Below are positions 7,497-15,627 of a DNA stretch of 64,000 nt, piece after piece. The position numbers and the translations under genes are program-made. The notes under the pieces are model-generated. The model saw nothing but the letters and a program-made list of their open reading frames with translations. It made no database searches and was not told where the DNA came from. How positions within the stretch are numbered: position 1 is the first letter of the stretch; the number at the start of each line of letters is the position of its first letter. The DNA comes from Thermoanaerobaculia bacterium (GTDB taxonomy: Bacteria; Acidobacteriota; Thermoanaerobaculia; Multivoradales; JAHEKO01): positions 1 to 64,000 of the forward strand of contig CALZIK010000033.1 in NCBI GenBank assembly GCA_945787635.1, read 5' to 3'.

Positions 7497-8969
7497 GTGG
7501 TACCGGACCTTCGCATCTTCGACAAGAACGATCGGCCGGTGAACGAGGCCGGCGACTTTGTCCTCTACTGGATGATCGCGAGCCGGAGGGCGCGCTGGAA
7601 CTTCGCCCTGGACCGGGCGGCCGAGTGGGCGGTCGAGCTCGGCAAGCCGATCCTGGTGCTAGAAGCGCTGCGCTCGGACTACCGCTGGGCCAGCGACCGG
7701 ATCCATCGATTCGTGATCGACGGCATGCGCGACAACGCCCGGGCGCTGGCCGGCTCGGGAATCGGCTACCATCCCTACGTCGAGTCCGCCCACGGGGCGG
7801 GCAAGGGGCTGCTCGAAGCGCTCGCCCAGGGGGCGGCGGTGGTCGTGACCGACGAGTTCCCGTGTTTCTTTCTGCCGCGAATGGTCGATGCGGCGGCCGC
7901 CAAGCTCGGCGTCAAGGTCGAAGCGGTCGACTCGAACGGCCTCTTGCCCCTGGCGGCCGCCGACAAACCGTACTCGAGAGCCTTCGATTTTCGCCGCTTC
8001 CTGCAAAGAGAGCTGCCCCAGCACCTGGGAGATTTCCCCAGGGCGAGCATTCAACAGGGCGGGCGCCTCGAGACCTTCACGGGCCTTTCGAAAGACATCC
8101 GAGCGAACTGGCCGGCGGCTTCCGCCGAATTGCTCGAAGGGCAGGAGAGTCTCGAGGCGTTTCCCATCGACCATGAAGTGCCCCCGCTGACGGAGCGCGG
8201 TGGCTATGAAGCCGCCCAACGCGCGCTTCGTCGATTTCTCGACGATCGCCTCGATCGGTACGGCGAGGAGCGCAACCAACCGGACGCCGCTGCCGCGAGC
8301 GAGCTCTCCGGATACCTGCATTTCGGTCACGTTTCGTCCCACCAGATTCTCGACGCGCTCGCCCGCCGCGAGAACTGGACGCCGTTGAAGCTCTCGGACG
8401 AGACCGGTGGCAAACGGCGCGGCTGGTGGAGCCTGGATGAATCGGTCGAGTCGTTTCTCGACGAGCTCGTCACCTGGAGGGAGGTCGGCTACAACTTCTG
8501 CTTCCATCGCCCTGACCATGCCGACTACGAGTCGCTACCGGGCTGGGCGCTGGCCACGCTCGAAGCCCACACTTCCGACGACCGTCCGGAGCTCTACAGC
8601 CTGGGAGACTTCGAGCATGCCCGGACCCACGACGAGATCTGGAACGCGGCGCAGAACGAGCTGCGCGCGCGCGGCCGGATCCACAACTACCTGCGCATGC
8701 TGTGGGGCAAGAAGATCCTCCACTGGACGCGCACACCCCGAGAAGCGCTCGAGATCATGATCGAGCTCAACAACAAGTACGCCATCGACGGCCGGAACCC
8801 GAATTCCTACAGCGGCATCTTCTGGGTCCTGGGACGATTCGACCGCGCTTGGGGTCCCGAGCGGCCGGTATTCGGCAAGGTTCGCTATATGAGCTCGAAG
8901 AACACCCGCCGCAAGCTGAGAATCGACGGCTACGTCGAGCGCTGGGCCGGCGGGCAGCTCAGGCTGTGA
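7497..8969 (+). CDS. Class II deoxyribodipyrimidine photolyase
   Basis: 490 residues. Photolyases bind FAD and use blue/near-UV light to split cyclobutane pyrimidine dimers. The N-terminal Rossmann-like antenna domain (about 1-200) begins FVLYWMIASRRARWNFAL, typical of class II enzymes. The C-terminal FAD/DNA-binding region carries 'NYLRMLWGKKILHWT' and 'PNSYSGIFWVLGRFDRAWG', diagnostic of the class II clade, and ends with 'KVRYMSSKNTRRKL'. The GTG at 7497 starts 7 bases after the DinB stop. Length is normal for the class. A second UV-repair-like gene (SPL family radical SAM) lies at 35.7 kb. Confidence 0.95.
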   Translation: MVPDLRIFDKNDRPVNEAGDFVLYWMIASRRARWNFALDRAAEWAVELGKPILVLEALRSDYRWASDRIHRFVIDGMRDNARALAGSGIGYHPYVESAHGAGKGLLEALAQGAAVVVTDEFPCFFLPRMVDAAAAKLGVKVEAVDSNGLLPLAAADKPYSRAFDFRRFLQRELPQHLGDFPRASIQQGGRLETFTGLSKDIRANWPAASAELLEGQESLEAFPIDHEVPPLTERGGYEAAQRALRRFLDDRLDRYGEERNQPDAAAASELSGYLHFGHVSSHQILDALARRENWTPLKLSDETGGKRRGWWSLDESVESFLDELVTWREVGYNFCFHRPDHADYESLPGWALATLEAHTSDDRPELYSLGDFEHARTHDEIWNAAQNELRARGRIHNYLRMLWGKKILHWTRTPREALEIMIELNNKYAIDGRNPNSYSGIFWVLGRFDRAWGPERPVFGKVRYMSSKNTRRKLRIDGYVERWAGGQLRL

Positions 8970-9036
8970 GACGGCGCCGGAATCCTCTGCACGAGTCTCC
9001 CGGGGTCCTGTCGACTCGATCGCCAAGTGACAAGAA

Positions 9037-9061
9037 GGGCGCCCGCCAGTTGCGAGCGCCC
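9037..9061. terminator. Hairpin between convergent genes
   Basis: GGGCGC-C-CGC pairs with GCG-A-GCGCCC across a 5-base CAGTT loop: 9 of 10 positions pair, with one internal C/A mismatch. It lies between the convergent photolyase (ends 8969) and the secreted protein gene (ends 9090). No T tract follows on either strand, so it is a terminator-like hairpin, not a classical intrinsic terminator. Confidence 0.5.
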
Positions 9062-9089
9062 TCGAGGTGATCGAACCGATTGGCGTCGA

Positions 9090-9800
9090 CTAGTCGACGT
9101 CGAACTCCGCTTCGGAGATCGTCTGATTGCCGCTCTCTTCCTTGGCCAGGACTTCCCACTTGCATTCACCGGCGTCTTCCTGGTTCAGAAACTCCGGGGG
9201 AGCCGTGAAGGTGAAGGTGTCGGCGTTGACGATGGCGCTGGTCTTGGTCAGCTCCGGCTCGTCGCACTCGATGATCACCTCGTAGCTCACGATCTCGCTG
9301 CCCGGCGGGTCGGCGACCGGCGCCCACATGAAGACCACATTGTCCGGATCGACCGCTTCTCCGTTGATCGGGAAGATCAGCATGGGGGCCTCGGGGAAAT
9401 CGTGCGTCAACCGGGTCTTACCGGTCAGGGGCTCGCCATCCGTGGTGACGCCCTCGAAGGTGTATCGACCTTCGGGGAAAAGCGCCATGAGCTCTTCGAG
9501 GGTCTGGACGTCGAACGAGGGCTCGGCGCTCTCGAAGAAGAACTCGGTGATTCCCTGCATGCGCACGGCGTTCTTGTTGCGGACGTCTACGATCTTGTTG
9601 CCGTCGGGGTCGAAGATCTTCATCTTCCTCCAGCCGACGCCATCCAGGAAGACCTGGACGCCGGCGTCGCCGTCGGTAGCGTTGATCTCGATGAAGAATT
9701 CGGCCTCGTCGAGCTTCTTCGCCCAGGCTTGGGGCGCGGCGACCGATGAGACGAGGGCGAAGACGGCGAATAGGACCAACCAAAATCTAGCGTTTCTCAT
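9090..9800 (-). CDS. Secreted protein with C-terminal fibronectin-III-like domain
   Basis: 236 residues. The ATG at 9800 has GGAGG 4 bases upstream; the longer in-frame extension to 9932 has no such site. Residues 1-28 form a signal peptide ending AQAWA before KKLDEAEF. Residues about 30-125 are an acidic domain of unknown type (FFIEINATDGDAGVQVFLDG). Residues about 135-236 resemble a fibronectin type III sandwich (PMLIFPINGEAV, FMWAPVADPPGSEIVSYEV, ending in beta strands). Two cysteines in the second domain could form a disulfide. No enzyme motif is visible; it is probably a periplasmic or extracellular binding protein of unknown partner. Confidence 0.75.
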   Translation of the reverse strand: MRNARFWLVLFAVFALVSSVAAPQAWAKKLDEAEFFIEINATDGDAGVQVFLDGVGWRKMKIFDPDGNKIVDVRNKNAVRMQGITEFFFESAEPSFDVQTLEELMALFPEGRYTFEGVTTDGEPLTGKTRLTHDFPEAPMLIFPINGEAVDPDNVVFMWAPVADPPGSEIVSYEVIIECDEPELTKTSAIVNADTFTFTAPPEFLNQEDAGECKWEVLAKEESGNQTISEAEFDVD

Positions 9801-9932
9801 GTTTCCTCCGTTCCGTCGTGCAGATTCCGCCCGAAACCCGGCGGATTCCACGATTATCATTGGACGGTTGGATGTCTCGGGAAGTGAAATCCTTCGAAGA
9901 AACTTCGAGTTCCCGAGAGACGGCAGAAACAA

Positions 9933-9956
9933 AGCGCCCGGCGGATGCCGGGCGCT
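9933..9956 (-). terminator. Probable intrinsic terminator (minus strand)
   Basis: A perfect 10-bp stem, AGCGCCCGGC with GCCGGGCGCT, closes a GGAT loop. Read on the minus strand it is followed by TTTGTTT, so it fits a rho-independent terminator for a transcript coming from the right. It lies 32 bases beyond the TAG of the start-less minus-strand frame at 9988-10264. Confidence 0.6.
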
Positions 9957-9987
9957 CGCGACTTAGTGGTTGGAGTCGATCGAGTGT

Positions 9988-10264
9988 CTAGTGATTGCCC
10001 GGGCCTCCGGGAGCCAGGCGGACGTGAAAGATCCACAGGCCGCCGTCGGGCCGGTTCTTGACCCAGGTCTCTGAGAATGGGCCGCGGTGAACAGCGACCG
10101 CTCCCGCCGGAACGCCGTCGGGCGCTGTGAACGGGTTGCACTTGGGGCTGTTCGGGTAATCGATCGCGAAACACGACGCCGGGCGAAGGATCTTCGTCGC
10201 TCTGGTATCTAATGGGTTGAGCCGGCTGGAGTACCGGCCTTGAATCGAGCGAGAGACGTAATGA
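9988..10264 (-). pseudogene. Coding-like minus-strand frame without a recognisable start
   Basis: A frame open from about 10264 to the TAG at 9988-9990 encodes about 91 residues with GC-rich third positions and a natural-looking C-terminal part (TKILRPASCFAIDYPN, then HRGPFSETWVKN and DGGLWIFHVRLAPGGPGNH). It contains no ATG, GTG or TTG, and its upstream part overlaps the start of the divergently transcribed sigma-factor gene. With a terminator just downstream, it looks like the 3' remnant of a gene truncated when the sigma locus was placed here, or a gene needing a rare start codon or frameshift. I do not recognise the family. Confidence 0.4.
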
Positions 10265-10902
10265 AATCAAGCCCGCAGGAATTCCAGATGGTTCGCCAAA
10301 TGATCGCCGGGGACGAGGCGGCGTTCGAGAGATTCTCGGACGATTACGTGCCCGCGCTCTACCGGTTCGCGACCCGGCGGCTGCAGGGTGACCGGGAGCT
10401 GGCGCGAGACGTCGTGCAATCGACGCTGTGCAAGGCGATCGAGAAGCTGGCTTCGTTTCGGGGCGAAGCGGCGCTCATGACCTGGCTCTGCTCGGTGTGC
10501 CGCAACGAGATTGCCGGACATTTCCGGCGCGGCAAGAAACACCGAGGCGATGTCGAGTTCCAGGAGCACGAGGATCTCTTCGGCGCTTCGATGGCTCTCG
10601 GCAACGGCGGCTTCGACGGGCCCGAACGGGCCACCCTGCGCAGAGAGGTCCGTGACCAGGTACATGACGCCCTCGATGCCTTGCCGCCCCACTACGGCAA
10701 GGCTTTGGAATGGAAGTACATCGACAACGTCTCGGTCAAGGAAATCGCTCAGCGATTGGACCTGGGTCCCAAGGCGGCGGAATCGCTGCTCACTCGAGCC
10801 CGGGAGGCTTTCCGCAACGGATATGCCCACCTGGTGGACAACATCGGACCGGCACTGGACGGTGTCCAGTCGCCGAGCCCACGAATGGAAACAGCATCAT
10901 GA
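10261..10902 (+). CDS. ECF-type RNA polymerase sigma factor
   Basis: 213 residues from the ATG at 10261 (a TTG at 10240 is in frame but less likely). Region 2 spans about 10-85 (DEAAFERFSDDYVPALYRFA through TWLCSVCRNEIAGHFRR) and region 4 about 135-190 (DALDALPPHYGKALEWKYID, then a helix-turn-helix VKEIAQRLDLGPKAAESLLTRAREAF). Regions 1.1 and 3 are absent, as in extracytoplasmic-function sigma factors. The stop overlaps the next start as ATGA, so sigma and FecR-type anti-sigma are translated together. It is likely held inactive by that partner. Probable targets are the neighbouring small membrane protein and TonB receptor genes. Confidence 0.93.
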   Translation: MKSSPQEFQMVRQMIAGDEAAFERFSDDYVPALYRFATRRLQGDRELARDVVQSTLCKAIEKLASFRGEAALMTWLCSVCRNEIAGHFRRGKKHRGDVEFQEHEDLFGASMALGNGGFDGPERATLRREVRDQVHDALDALPPHYGKALEWKYIDNVSVKEIAQRLDLGPKAAESLLTRAREAFRNGYAHLVDNIGPALDGVQSPSPRMETAS

Positions 10903-11927
10903 GCGAAAATCGAAGCAGTTCATTCCCGGTTTCAGTGAGCGATGCCGGAGAGCCTGAGATCCGGGATCTCTTGAGGAGTGCCGGCTCCCGACCGCCGGTA
11001 GCGGCCGGGGAGCTCGCCGAGATCCGGAGCGCGGCGAAGGCGCAGTGGCACGAGATGGTGCGGATGGAACGCGAGCGAAAGCGCTTCCGGAACGCCCGCA
11101 CCTTCATGGCTCTTGCCGCGAGCCTGATCCTCGCAGTGGCCATCGGCTGGTGGCTGAAGCCCGGCGGTGCCCCCACCGGTTCGGAGATCGTCGCCAGCGT
11201 CGAGCTGGTGCGAGGTGAAGTGTTGTTCGAGGGACTCGCGCTGGCGCAGGGAAGCCGCCTCGCTGCGGGAACCGTGGTCGAGACGTCGGACGTCGATGGC
11301 GCGCCTTCCCGTGTCGCCGTCCGTCTCGATGCCGGGCAGTCTGTCCGAATCGACTCGGGAAGCCGCCTGCGGTTTCTGTCCGCTTCCAGGCTGGATCTCG
11401 AGCGGGGGGCTGTATATATCGACACCGCTGGCACAGGCGGCGCAGCCGGCGTGGAGATCTCGACTCCCTACGGCATGGTGCGGGACATCGGAACCCAGTT
11501 CGAGGTCCGGGTCGACGAAAGGGCCCCGGCGGCGCTGACGGTCAGGGTACGTGAAGGAGAAGTCACGCTCGAGCGCGGCGAGCAGGTCCATTCCGCCTAC
11601 GCCGGCGAAGAGCTGAATCTCGAGGGCGGAGACCTCGATCGGCGCGCCATCGAGCCCAGCAGCGCCGCTTGGGATTGGATCCTGACCGCGACTCCGGCAA
11701 TGGAGCTCGAAGGGGCCACGCTCTCCTCGTATCTGGAGTGGGTCTCGCGCGAGACCGGTCGCGAACTGCGGTACGAGGGCGCGGGCCTCGAGCAGTCGGC
11801 AGGCTCGATCCTGGTTCACGGCTCGATCGAAGGGATGACGCCCGAAGAGTCGCTGAGCGTTGTGCTTCCGGGCAGCGGCCTCGGCTACCTGGTCGAGAAC
11901 GGCTCACTGATCATAGCGAAGCCGTAG
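10899..11927 (+). CDS. FecR-type anti-sigma regulator with C-terminal STN-like domain
   Basis: 342 residues; ATG at 10899 overlaps the sigma gene by 4 bases. The N-terminal cytoplasmic part (1-66) would bind the sigma factor; one membrane segment lies at about 67-87 (MALAASLILAVAIGWWL). The periplasmic FecR domain (about 100-215) includes GAVYIDTAGTGG and 'VEISTPYGMVRDIGTQFEVR'. Residues about 262-342 form an STN/DUF4974-like fold (TLSSYLEWVSRETGRELRYE, then GMTPEESLSVVLPGSGLGY). In Fec-type signalling the FecR C-terminus touches the receptor's signalling domain. The convergent TonB receptor at 12901-15561 also carries an STN domain, making it the natural partner. Confidence 0.88.
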   Translation: MSENRSSSFPVSVSDAGEPEIRDLLRSAGSRPPVAAGELAEIRSAAKAQWHEMVRMERERKRFRNARTFMALAASLILAVAIGWWLKPGGAPTGSEIVASVELVRGEVLFEGLALAQGSRLAAGTVVETSDVDGAPSRVAVRLDAGQSVRIDSGSRLRFLSASRLDLERGAVYIDTAGTGGAAGVEISTPYGMVRDIGTQFEVRVDERAPAALTVRVREGEVTLERGEQVHSAYAGEELNLEGGDLDRRAIEPSSAAWDWILTATPAMELEGATLSSYLEWVSRETGRELRYEGAGLEQSAGSILVHGSIEGMTPEESLSVVLPGSGLGYLVENGSLIIAKP

Positions 11928-12257
11928 CGGCTCGCCGTCTCGGCTCTCTTGCCGGGCTGGCTTCCTTCGGCACTCGGCCGGGTTGGGCAGCGAAGGATTC
12001 CGCCGCCTCGCGCGTCTCACTTCCTAGGGAGCGCGATGGAGTCTTTGAGCCACAGATACGGATTCACCGGGGTCAGGCCTCGGGCGGCACAAGGCCGTCC
12101 GGTGCTCGCGAAGGCCGCCGTCTTGCGGCACAGAGGTCTGGCCCCGGCCTTTCTATTCCCCGCGGACCACTTCGGCACCTTTGTTGCAGTGTGGGTCCGC
12201 AATCTAGTGCGGAGTTCGGCGGGTCCGCGACGTCCAACCAACATCAGGAGGACATCC
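11928..12257. other. 330-base intergenic leader, nothing clear
   Basis: Between the FecR gene and the small membrane protein. The plus-strand frame of the downstream gene stays open across most of it, but the AGGAGG at 12246-12251 shows translation begins at 12258. I see no strong intrinsic terminator, riboswitch or clear promoter. It is long enough to hold a promoter for the downstream gene. Confidence 0.4.
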
Positions 12258-12662
12258 ATGGACGCATCTCGAAGCAAGAGGCTCATGACTCTGGCCGTGG
12301 CGGCGCTGTTTCTGGCGTCGGTCGTGCCAGCCCTGGCCGCAGGGGAGTTCGATCTGCAACTGGAGGCCGCGCTGTCCGATCTAGGGGACGATCTGTCCGC
12401 TGAGGATCTGGATCTGGAGCCTGCCTCGGACACGTTCGTGACCGAGCCCATCCAGGTAGCGTCGCTCAACTCGGAGGAGATCACCGAGATGTGGCGCTCC
12501 ACTGAAGCCGTATCCGCGCAGACCACCGGTGGCTCCGGAGGAGCCGACAAGAGTTGGTGGAAGAAGAAGAAGTGGTGGATTCCGGTGGTGGTCGCCGTGG
12601 TTGCCGGAGCCGCTCTGAGCGACGGTGACGGAGACAGCAACATCGACGACGAGGAAGACTAG
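12258..12662 (+). CDS. Small exported single-span membrane protein, unknown function
   Basis: 134 residues. The ATG at 12258 follows AGGAGG at 12246-12251 with a 6-base spacer. Residues 1-28 are a signal peptide (MTLAVAALFLASVVPALAA). The middle is acidic (LSDLGDDLSAEDLDLEP). Near the C-terminus a WW-KKKK-WW cluster (100-107) leads into a hydrophobic segment IPVVVAVVAGAAL (108-120), then a tail of Asp/Glu (DGDGDSNIDDEED). It lies downstream of the sigma/FecR pair on the same strand and faces the TonB receptor. I do not recognise the family; the basic-aromatic collar followed by a short membrane span and acidic tail suggests a membrane-anchored periplasmic protein. Confidence 0.72.
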   Translation: MDASRSKRLMTLAVAALFLASVVPALAAGEFDLQLEAALSDLGDDLSAEDLDLEPASDTFVTEPIQVASLNSEEITEMWRSTEAVSAQTTGGSGGADKSWWKKKKWWIPVVVAVVAGAALSDGDGDSNIDDEED

Positions 12663-12683
12663 CCGAGCGATCTTTTGAGGTCG

Positions 12684-12810
12684 AGAGGGCGGGGCGGGGC
12701 TTGTCCCCGCCCGGGCTCGACCCGCGTCGTTGCGCGGTTGTTTCTGAGACGAGAACCCGCGGTGGCGACGACCTTGCCTCGAGGCGGGGGCAAGCCCCGC
12801 TCCGCCCTCT
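12684..12810. repeat. REPIN/MITE-like inverted repeat element
   Basis: 28-base terminal inverted repeats at 12684-12711 and 12783-12810 match at 26 of 28 positions. Each arm is itself a hairpin: in the left arm GGGCGGGG pairs with CCCCGCCC around CTTGT (12692-12712); the right arm forms GCGGGG/CCCCGC around GCAAG. The 71-base centre also has complementary patches (GTCGTTGC with GCGACGAC). Two inverted REP-like hairpins with a short spacer match the architecture of REPINs. It lies in the gap between convergent genes, the usual location. No transposase is encoded. Confidence 0.6.
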
Positions 12811-12900
12811 GATTGTTTCTTTGCTTTCGGGCGGCGCAGCCTCGCTGGGCGGCGTTGCTCTTCGGGCGCCTCACCGCTCTCGGTGTCACAAGGAACTTAC

Positions 12901-15561
12901 CTAGAACTCCCAGCGGATTCCCAGGGACGGGAAAAACCCGTTCCAAAGTTCCGGGTTGGGGACGAGCGTGCCGTTCTCTTCGTCGATCTCGTGGTCGAAA
13001 CCGGCGGAGTTCTTGCGGTCGTAGACGTTCTGGATGTCCGCGAAGACGGTCACCCTCCCGGAGCGCAGGTTCCAGCGCCGGCTCGCTCGCAAGTCCAGGC
13101 GGTGATAGGCCGAGAGCCGGTTGCTGAACGGTTCTCCGAGCACCGGAATGAAGACGATTTCGGTTCCTTCATTGGGATCCACTTCGTCGCCCACCTCGTC
13201 GTCGCCGTGTTCAGGAAAGGGGTCGATGCGAGTGACCTCGGCGACCGTCAGGGGAGTCGTCGGCCAGCCGGTGTGATAGCGCCAGGCCAGATTGAGCGTC
13301 CAGAGGTTGGTCAGGCGAAAATCGAAATCGATGTTCAGGCTGTGGGTTTGGTCGAAGCGGCGTGGCTGCCGAGCACCGGCGATCTGGTCTTCCGTCGAGG
13401 CTAGGGCGTAGTTGACGAACCAGTGGGTCTTGCGCCCGGCGCGGCCGCGCAGGAAGAATTCGATACCTTCCGAGAAGCCGCGTTCCGGAGAGATCCGGAT
13501 TCGGTCCGGCTCGACTTCCTGAAACTCGTTCAACGGCTCGTAGACGTTCTCCCAGCGCGGCTGGGGGTTCTTGATCTCACGCTGGTAGAGCTCGACTCGC
13601 AGGGCCAGATTGGCCTTGGGCGCCGCCACGAAGCTGTGCTCGAAGCCGAGCAGACGGTGCTCGGAGCGCTCGACCTTCTGAAAGACGGTGTCGCCATCCT
13701 CGACCTGAAGCTCGTAGGGTCGCTGGCTCTGGTTGAACCGCCCCCAAGCCGCCCGCAGCAGGGAGCTCCGACCCAGGGCATATGCGAGATTGAGTCGCGG
13801 CGTCAGATGGCTTTCGTCGGTTTGGGAGTGAGCGTCAAAGCGCAGGCCCAACTCGAGCGTCGCGGATTTGCCCAGGTCGAAGCGATCCGACACGTACACA
13901 CTATTGTGGGATTCCTCGAAGCGACCGGAGAAGTCGATCGAGCCCTCCGCCATATTGGTTCGCAGTAACGCGACCGGGCTCTCGAAGCAGAAAGCGCTGT
14001 GATAGTCGAACAAGGTGTCGAACTCCCGCAGCTCGAACCCCCACTTCAAGTAGTTGTGAGGCGACGCCTGGTAGTTCCAGTTTTGGCGAAGTGAAAGCAC
14101 CTCTAGGTCGCGCCGATCGGAGACGGTCCACTGGACATCCTCGTCCAGCTCGAGCCCGTTGCGGTCTCGCTCGATCGCGCTCCGCGAGAGGGCAGTCTCG
14201 AAATAAAGGTCACTTCCCAGGATGGCCTGATCGGTGACCCAGAGGTACGAGCTCCGATAGTCGGTGTCGAGGCGCTTCTCGCCATCGACCGTGATCTCGG
14301 CGAAATCGAAGCGGTCGTCCGAGTGCAGGACATTGGCACGGATGCTGTTGCCAGGCTGGATCTGAAAGTCGAGTTTTCCGAAGGCATCCCAGTACACCGG
14401 GCGTTCGGGGCCGAGGAGCCTTCCGGCGAAGTCGTTCGCGCCGCGCCGGATCTGGGCGATCCAGCTGCCGCGTTGCTCTTTGAATCCGCCCGCGCCGCCC
14501 AGCTCCGCTCCTAGGATGCCCACGCCGAAACGTCCACGGGGCGATCCGGTCGGGGTCAGGGTGGTCATGTCGAGCACGCCGCTCATCCGATCGCCGTGCT
14601 CGGCAGAGAAGCTGCCGGTCGAAAGGTCCACGCTTCGCAGGGTGGTCGGGGCGATGATCGACAGAGCGTTATCGAACTCTTTGAGGTGAAACGTGTCATA
14701 GAGCTCCTGGCCGTCCAGGACGATCCGGGTCTCGTCCCGGCGCCCCCCACGGACGTGGAACTCGGCCGAGGCGTCGGTCGCCGTGACTCCGGGCAAGAGG
14801 CTGAGAGCGCGGAAGAAATCGTCGCCGAAGTGGGGCAGAGCGAGAATGTTGTCCCGGCTGAGCGACACCGGGGCCGCCGGTTCCTGGCGGAGCAGCGAGA
14901 CCCGGCTGGGCGTCACGATCAGCTCCTCCTCGGTGACCGGCGCCGGCTTCAGAAGGATAGGAAGCTCGGTCACCTGTCCGATCGCAACCGGGACTCCGTC
15001 CACGACTTCGACGACGAATCCCCTGCGGCGGAGCTCGAGCGCCACCGTTCCGTTCTCGAGGCCGGCGATCTCGAAATGACCCAGAGCATCGCTTCTGACC
15101 TCGATCTCCGTGCCGACGACACGCAGGATGACTCCCTCGATTGGACTGGCATCACCGCCGGAGCGAATGAATCCGACGATCGAACCGCCGTCCCGCGGCG
15201 GAGCGAACTCGACTCGGGGTGTGTCGCGCGGCACGATGACCAGGGTGTCGTTGGGAGCCGCTCGGGCATCGAGCCCATGAGGCTGGAGAATCTGCTCGAG
15301 TGCGCTTGCGAGTTCGGTTGCACGAGCTACTGGCTCGGCTACGACTCTCATCTCCGGGCGAACAACGTTGGTGGTGAAGACGATCCTGAGACCGCGAGCG
15401 CGTAGCTCCAACAGCGCCTCGCTCAGGGGCTTTCCGGAAAGCTGCAGCGGGGCATCGGTGTCCTGGGCCCGCGACGTCGGCGGGAACCCGAGAGCCGTCA
15501 AGCCGGCCACGATCTGGACAGCCAGCACAATGGCGGCATGGAGCTTCGACTGGCGCCGCAT
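12901..15561 (-). CDS. TonB-dependent outer-membrane receptor with STN signalling domain
   Basis: 886 residues from the ATG at 15561. A signal peptide covers about 1-32 (ends PTSRA before QDTD). Residues about 35-105 are an STN domain (PLSEALLELRARGLRIVFTT, then LEQILQPHGLDARAAPNDTL). A carboxypeptidase-regulatory-like domain follows at about 120-205 (GGSIVGFIRSGGDASPIEGV), then the TonB plug (EFHVRGGRRDETRIVLDGQE, then GSFSAEHGDRMSGVLDMTT) and a 22-strand-type barrel ending LGIRWEF. STN receptors signal ligand occupancy to FecR-type regulators. It is convergent with the sigma/FecR genes rather than downstream of them. The ligand is unknown. Confidence 0.9.
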   Translation of the reverse strand: MRRQSKLHAAIVLAVQIVAGLTALGFPPTSRAQDTDAPLQLSGKPLSEALLELRARGLRIVFTTNVVRPEMRVVAEPVARATELASALEQILQPHGLDARAAPNDTLVIVPRDTPRVEFAPPRDGGSIVGFIRSGGDASPIEGVILRVVGTEIEVRSDALGHFEIAGLENGTVALELRRRGFVVEVVDGVPVAIGQVTELPILLKPAPVTEEELIVTPSRVSLLRQEPAAPVSLSRDNILALPHFGDDFFRALSLLPGVTATDASAEFHVRGGRRDETRIVLDGQELYDTFHLKEFDNALSIIAPTTLRSVDLSTGSFSAEHGDRMSGVLDMTTLTPTGSPRGRFGVGILGAELGGAGGFKEQRGSWIAQIRRGANDFAGRLLGPERPVYWDAFGKLDFQIQPGNSIRANVLHSDDRFDFAEITVDGEKRLDTDYRSSYLWVTDQAILGSDLYFETALSRSAIERDRNGLELDEDVQWTVSDRRDLEVLSLRQNWNYQASPHNYLKWGFELREFDTLFDYHSAFCFESPVALLRTNMAEGSIDFSGRFEESHNSVYVSDRFDLGKSATLELGLRFDAHSQTDESHLTPRLNLAYALGRSSLLRAAWGRFNQSQRPYELQVEDGDTVFQKVERSEHRLLGFEHSFVAAPKANLALRVELYQREIKNPQPRWENVYEPLNEFQEVEPDRIRISPERGFSEGIEFFLRGRAGRKTHWFVNYALASTEDQIAGARQPRRFDQTHSLNIDFDFRLTNLWTLNLAWRYHTGWPTTPLTVAEVTRIDPFPEHGDDEVGDEVDPNEGTEIVFIPVLGEPFSNRLSAYHRLDLRASRRWNLRSGRVTVFADIQNVYDRKNSAGFDHEIDEENGTLVPNPELWNGFFPSLGIRWEF

Positions 15562-15627
15562 CGAAAAAAAGCATAGCAGGACGCCTGCCAGAGTAGGCAG
15601 CGGGTGAGGAGGGTAGAGTCGGGTTCG

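Noticed and set aside
11949-12257. Upstream in-frame extension of the small membrane protein gene
   Set aside because: The frame is open, but AGGAGG and a signal peptide directly mark 12258 as the start; the extension would bury the signal.
15564-15570. Run of seven A near the TonB receptor start as a possible phase-variation tract
   Set aside because: It lies upstream of the ATG at 15561 on the coding strand, so slippage would not change the reading frame; an effect on expression is possible but unsupported.
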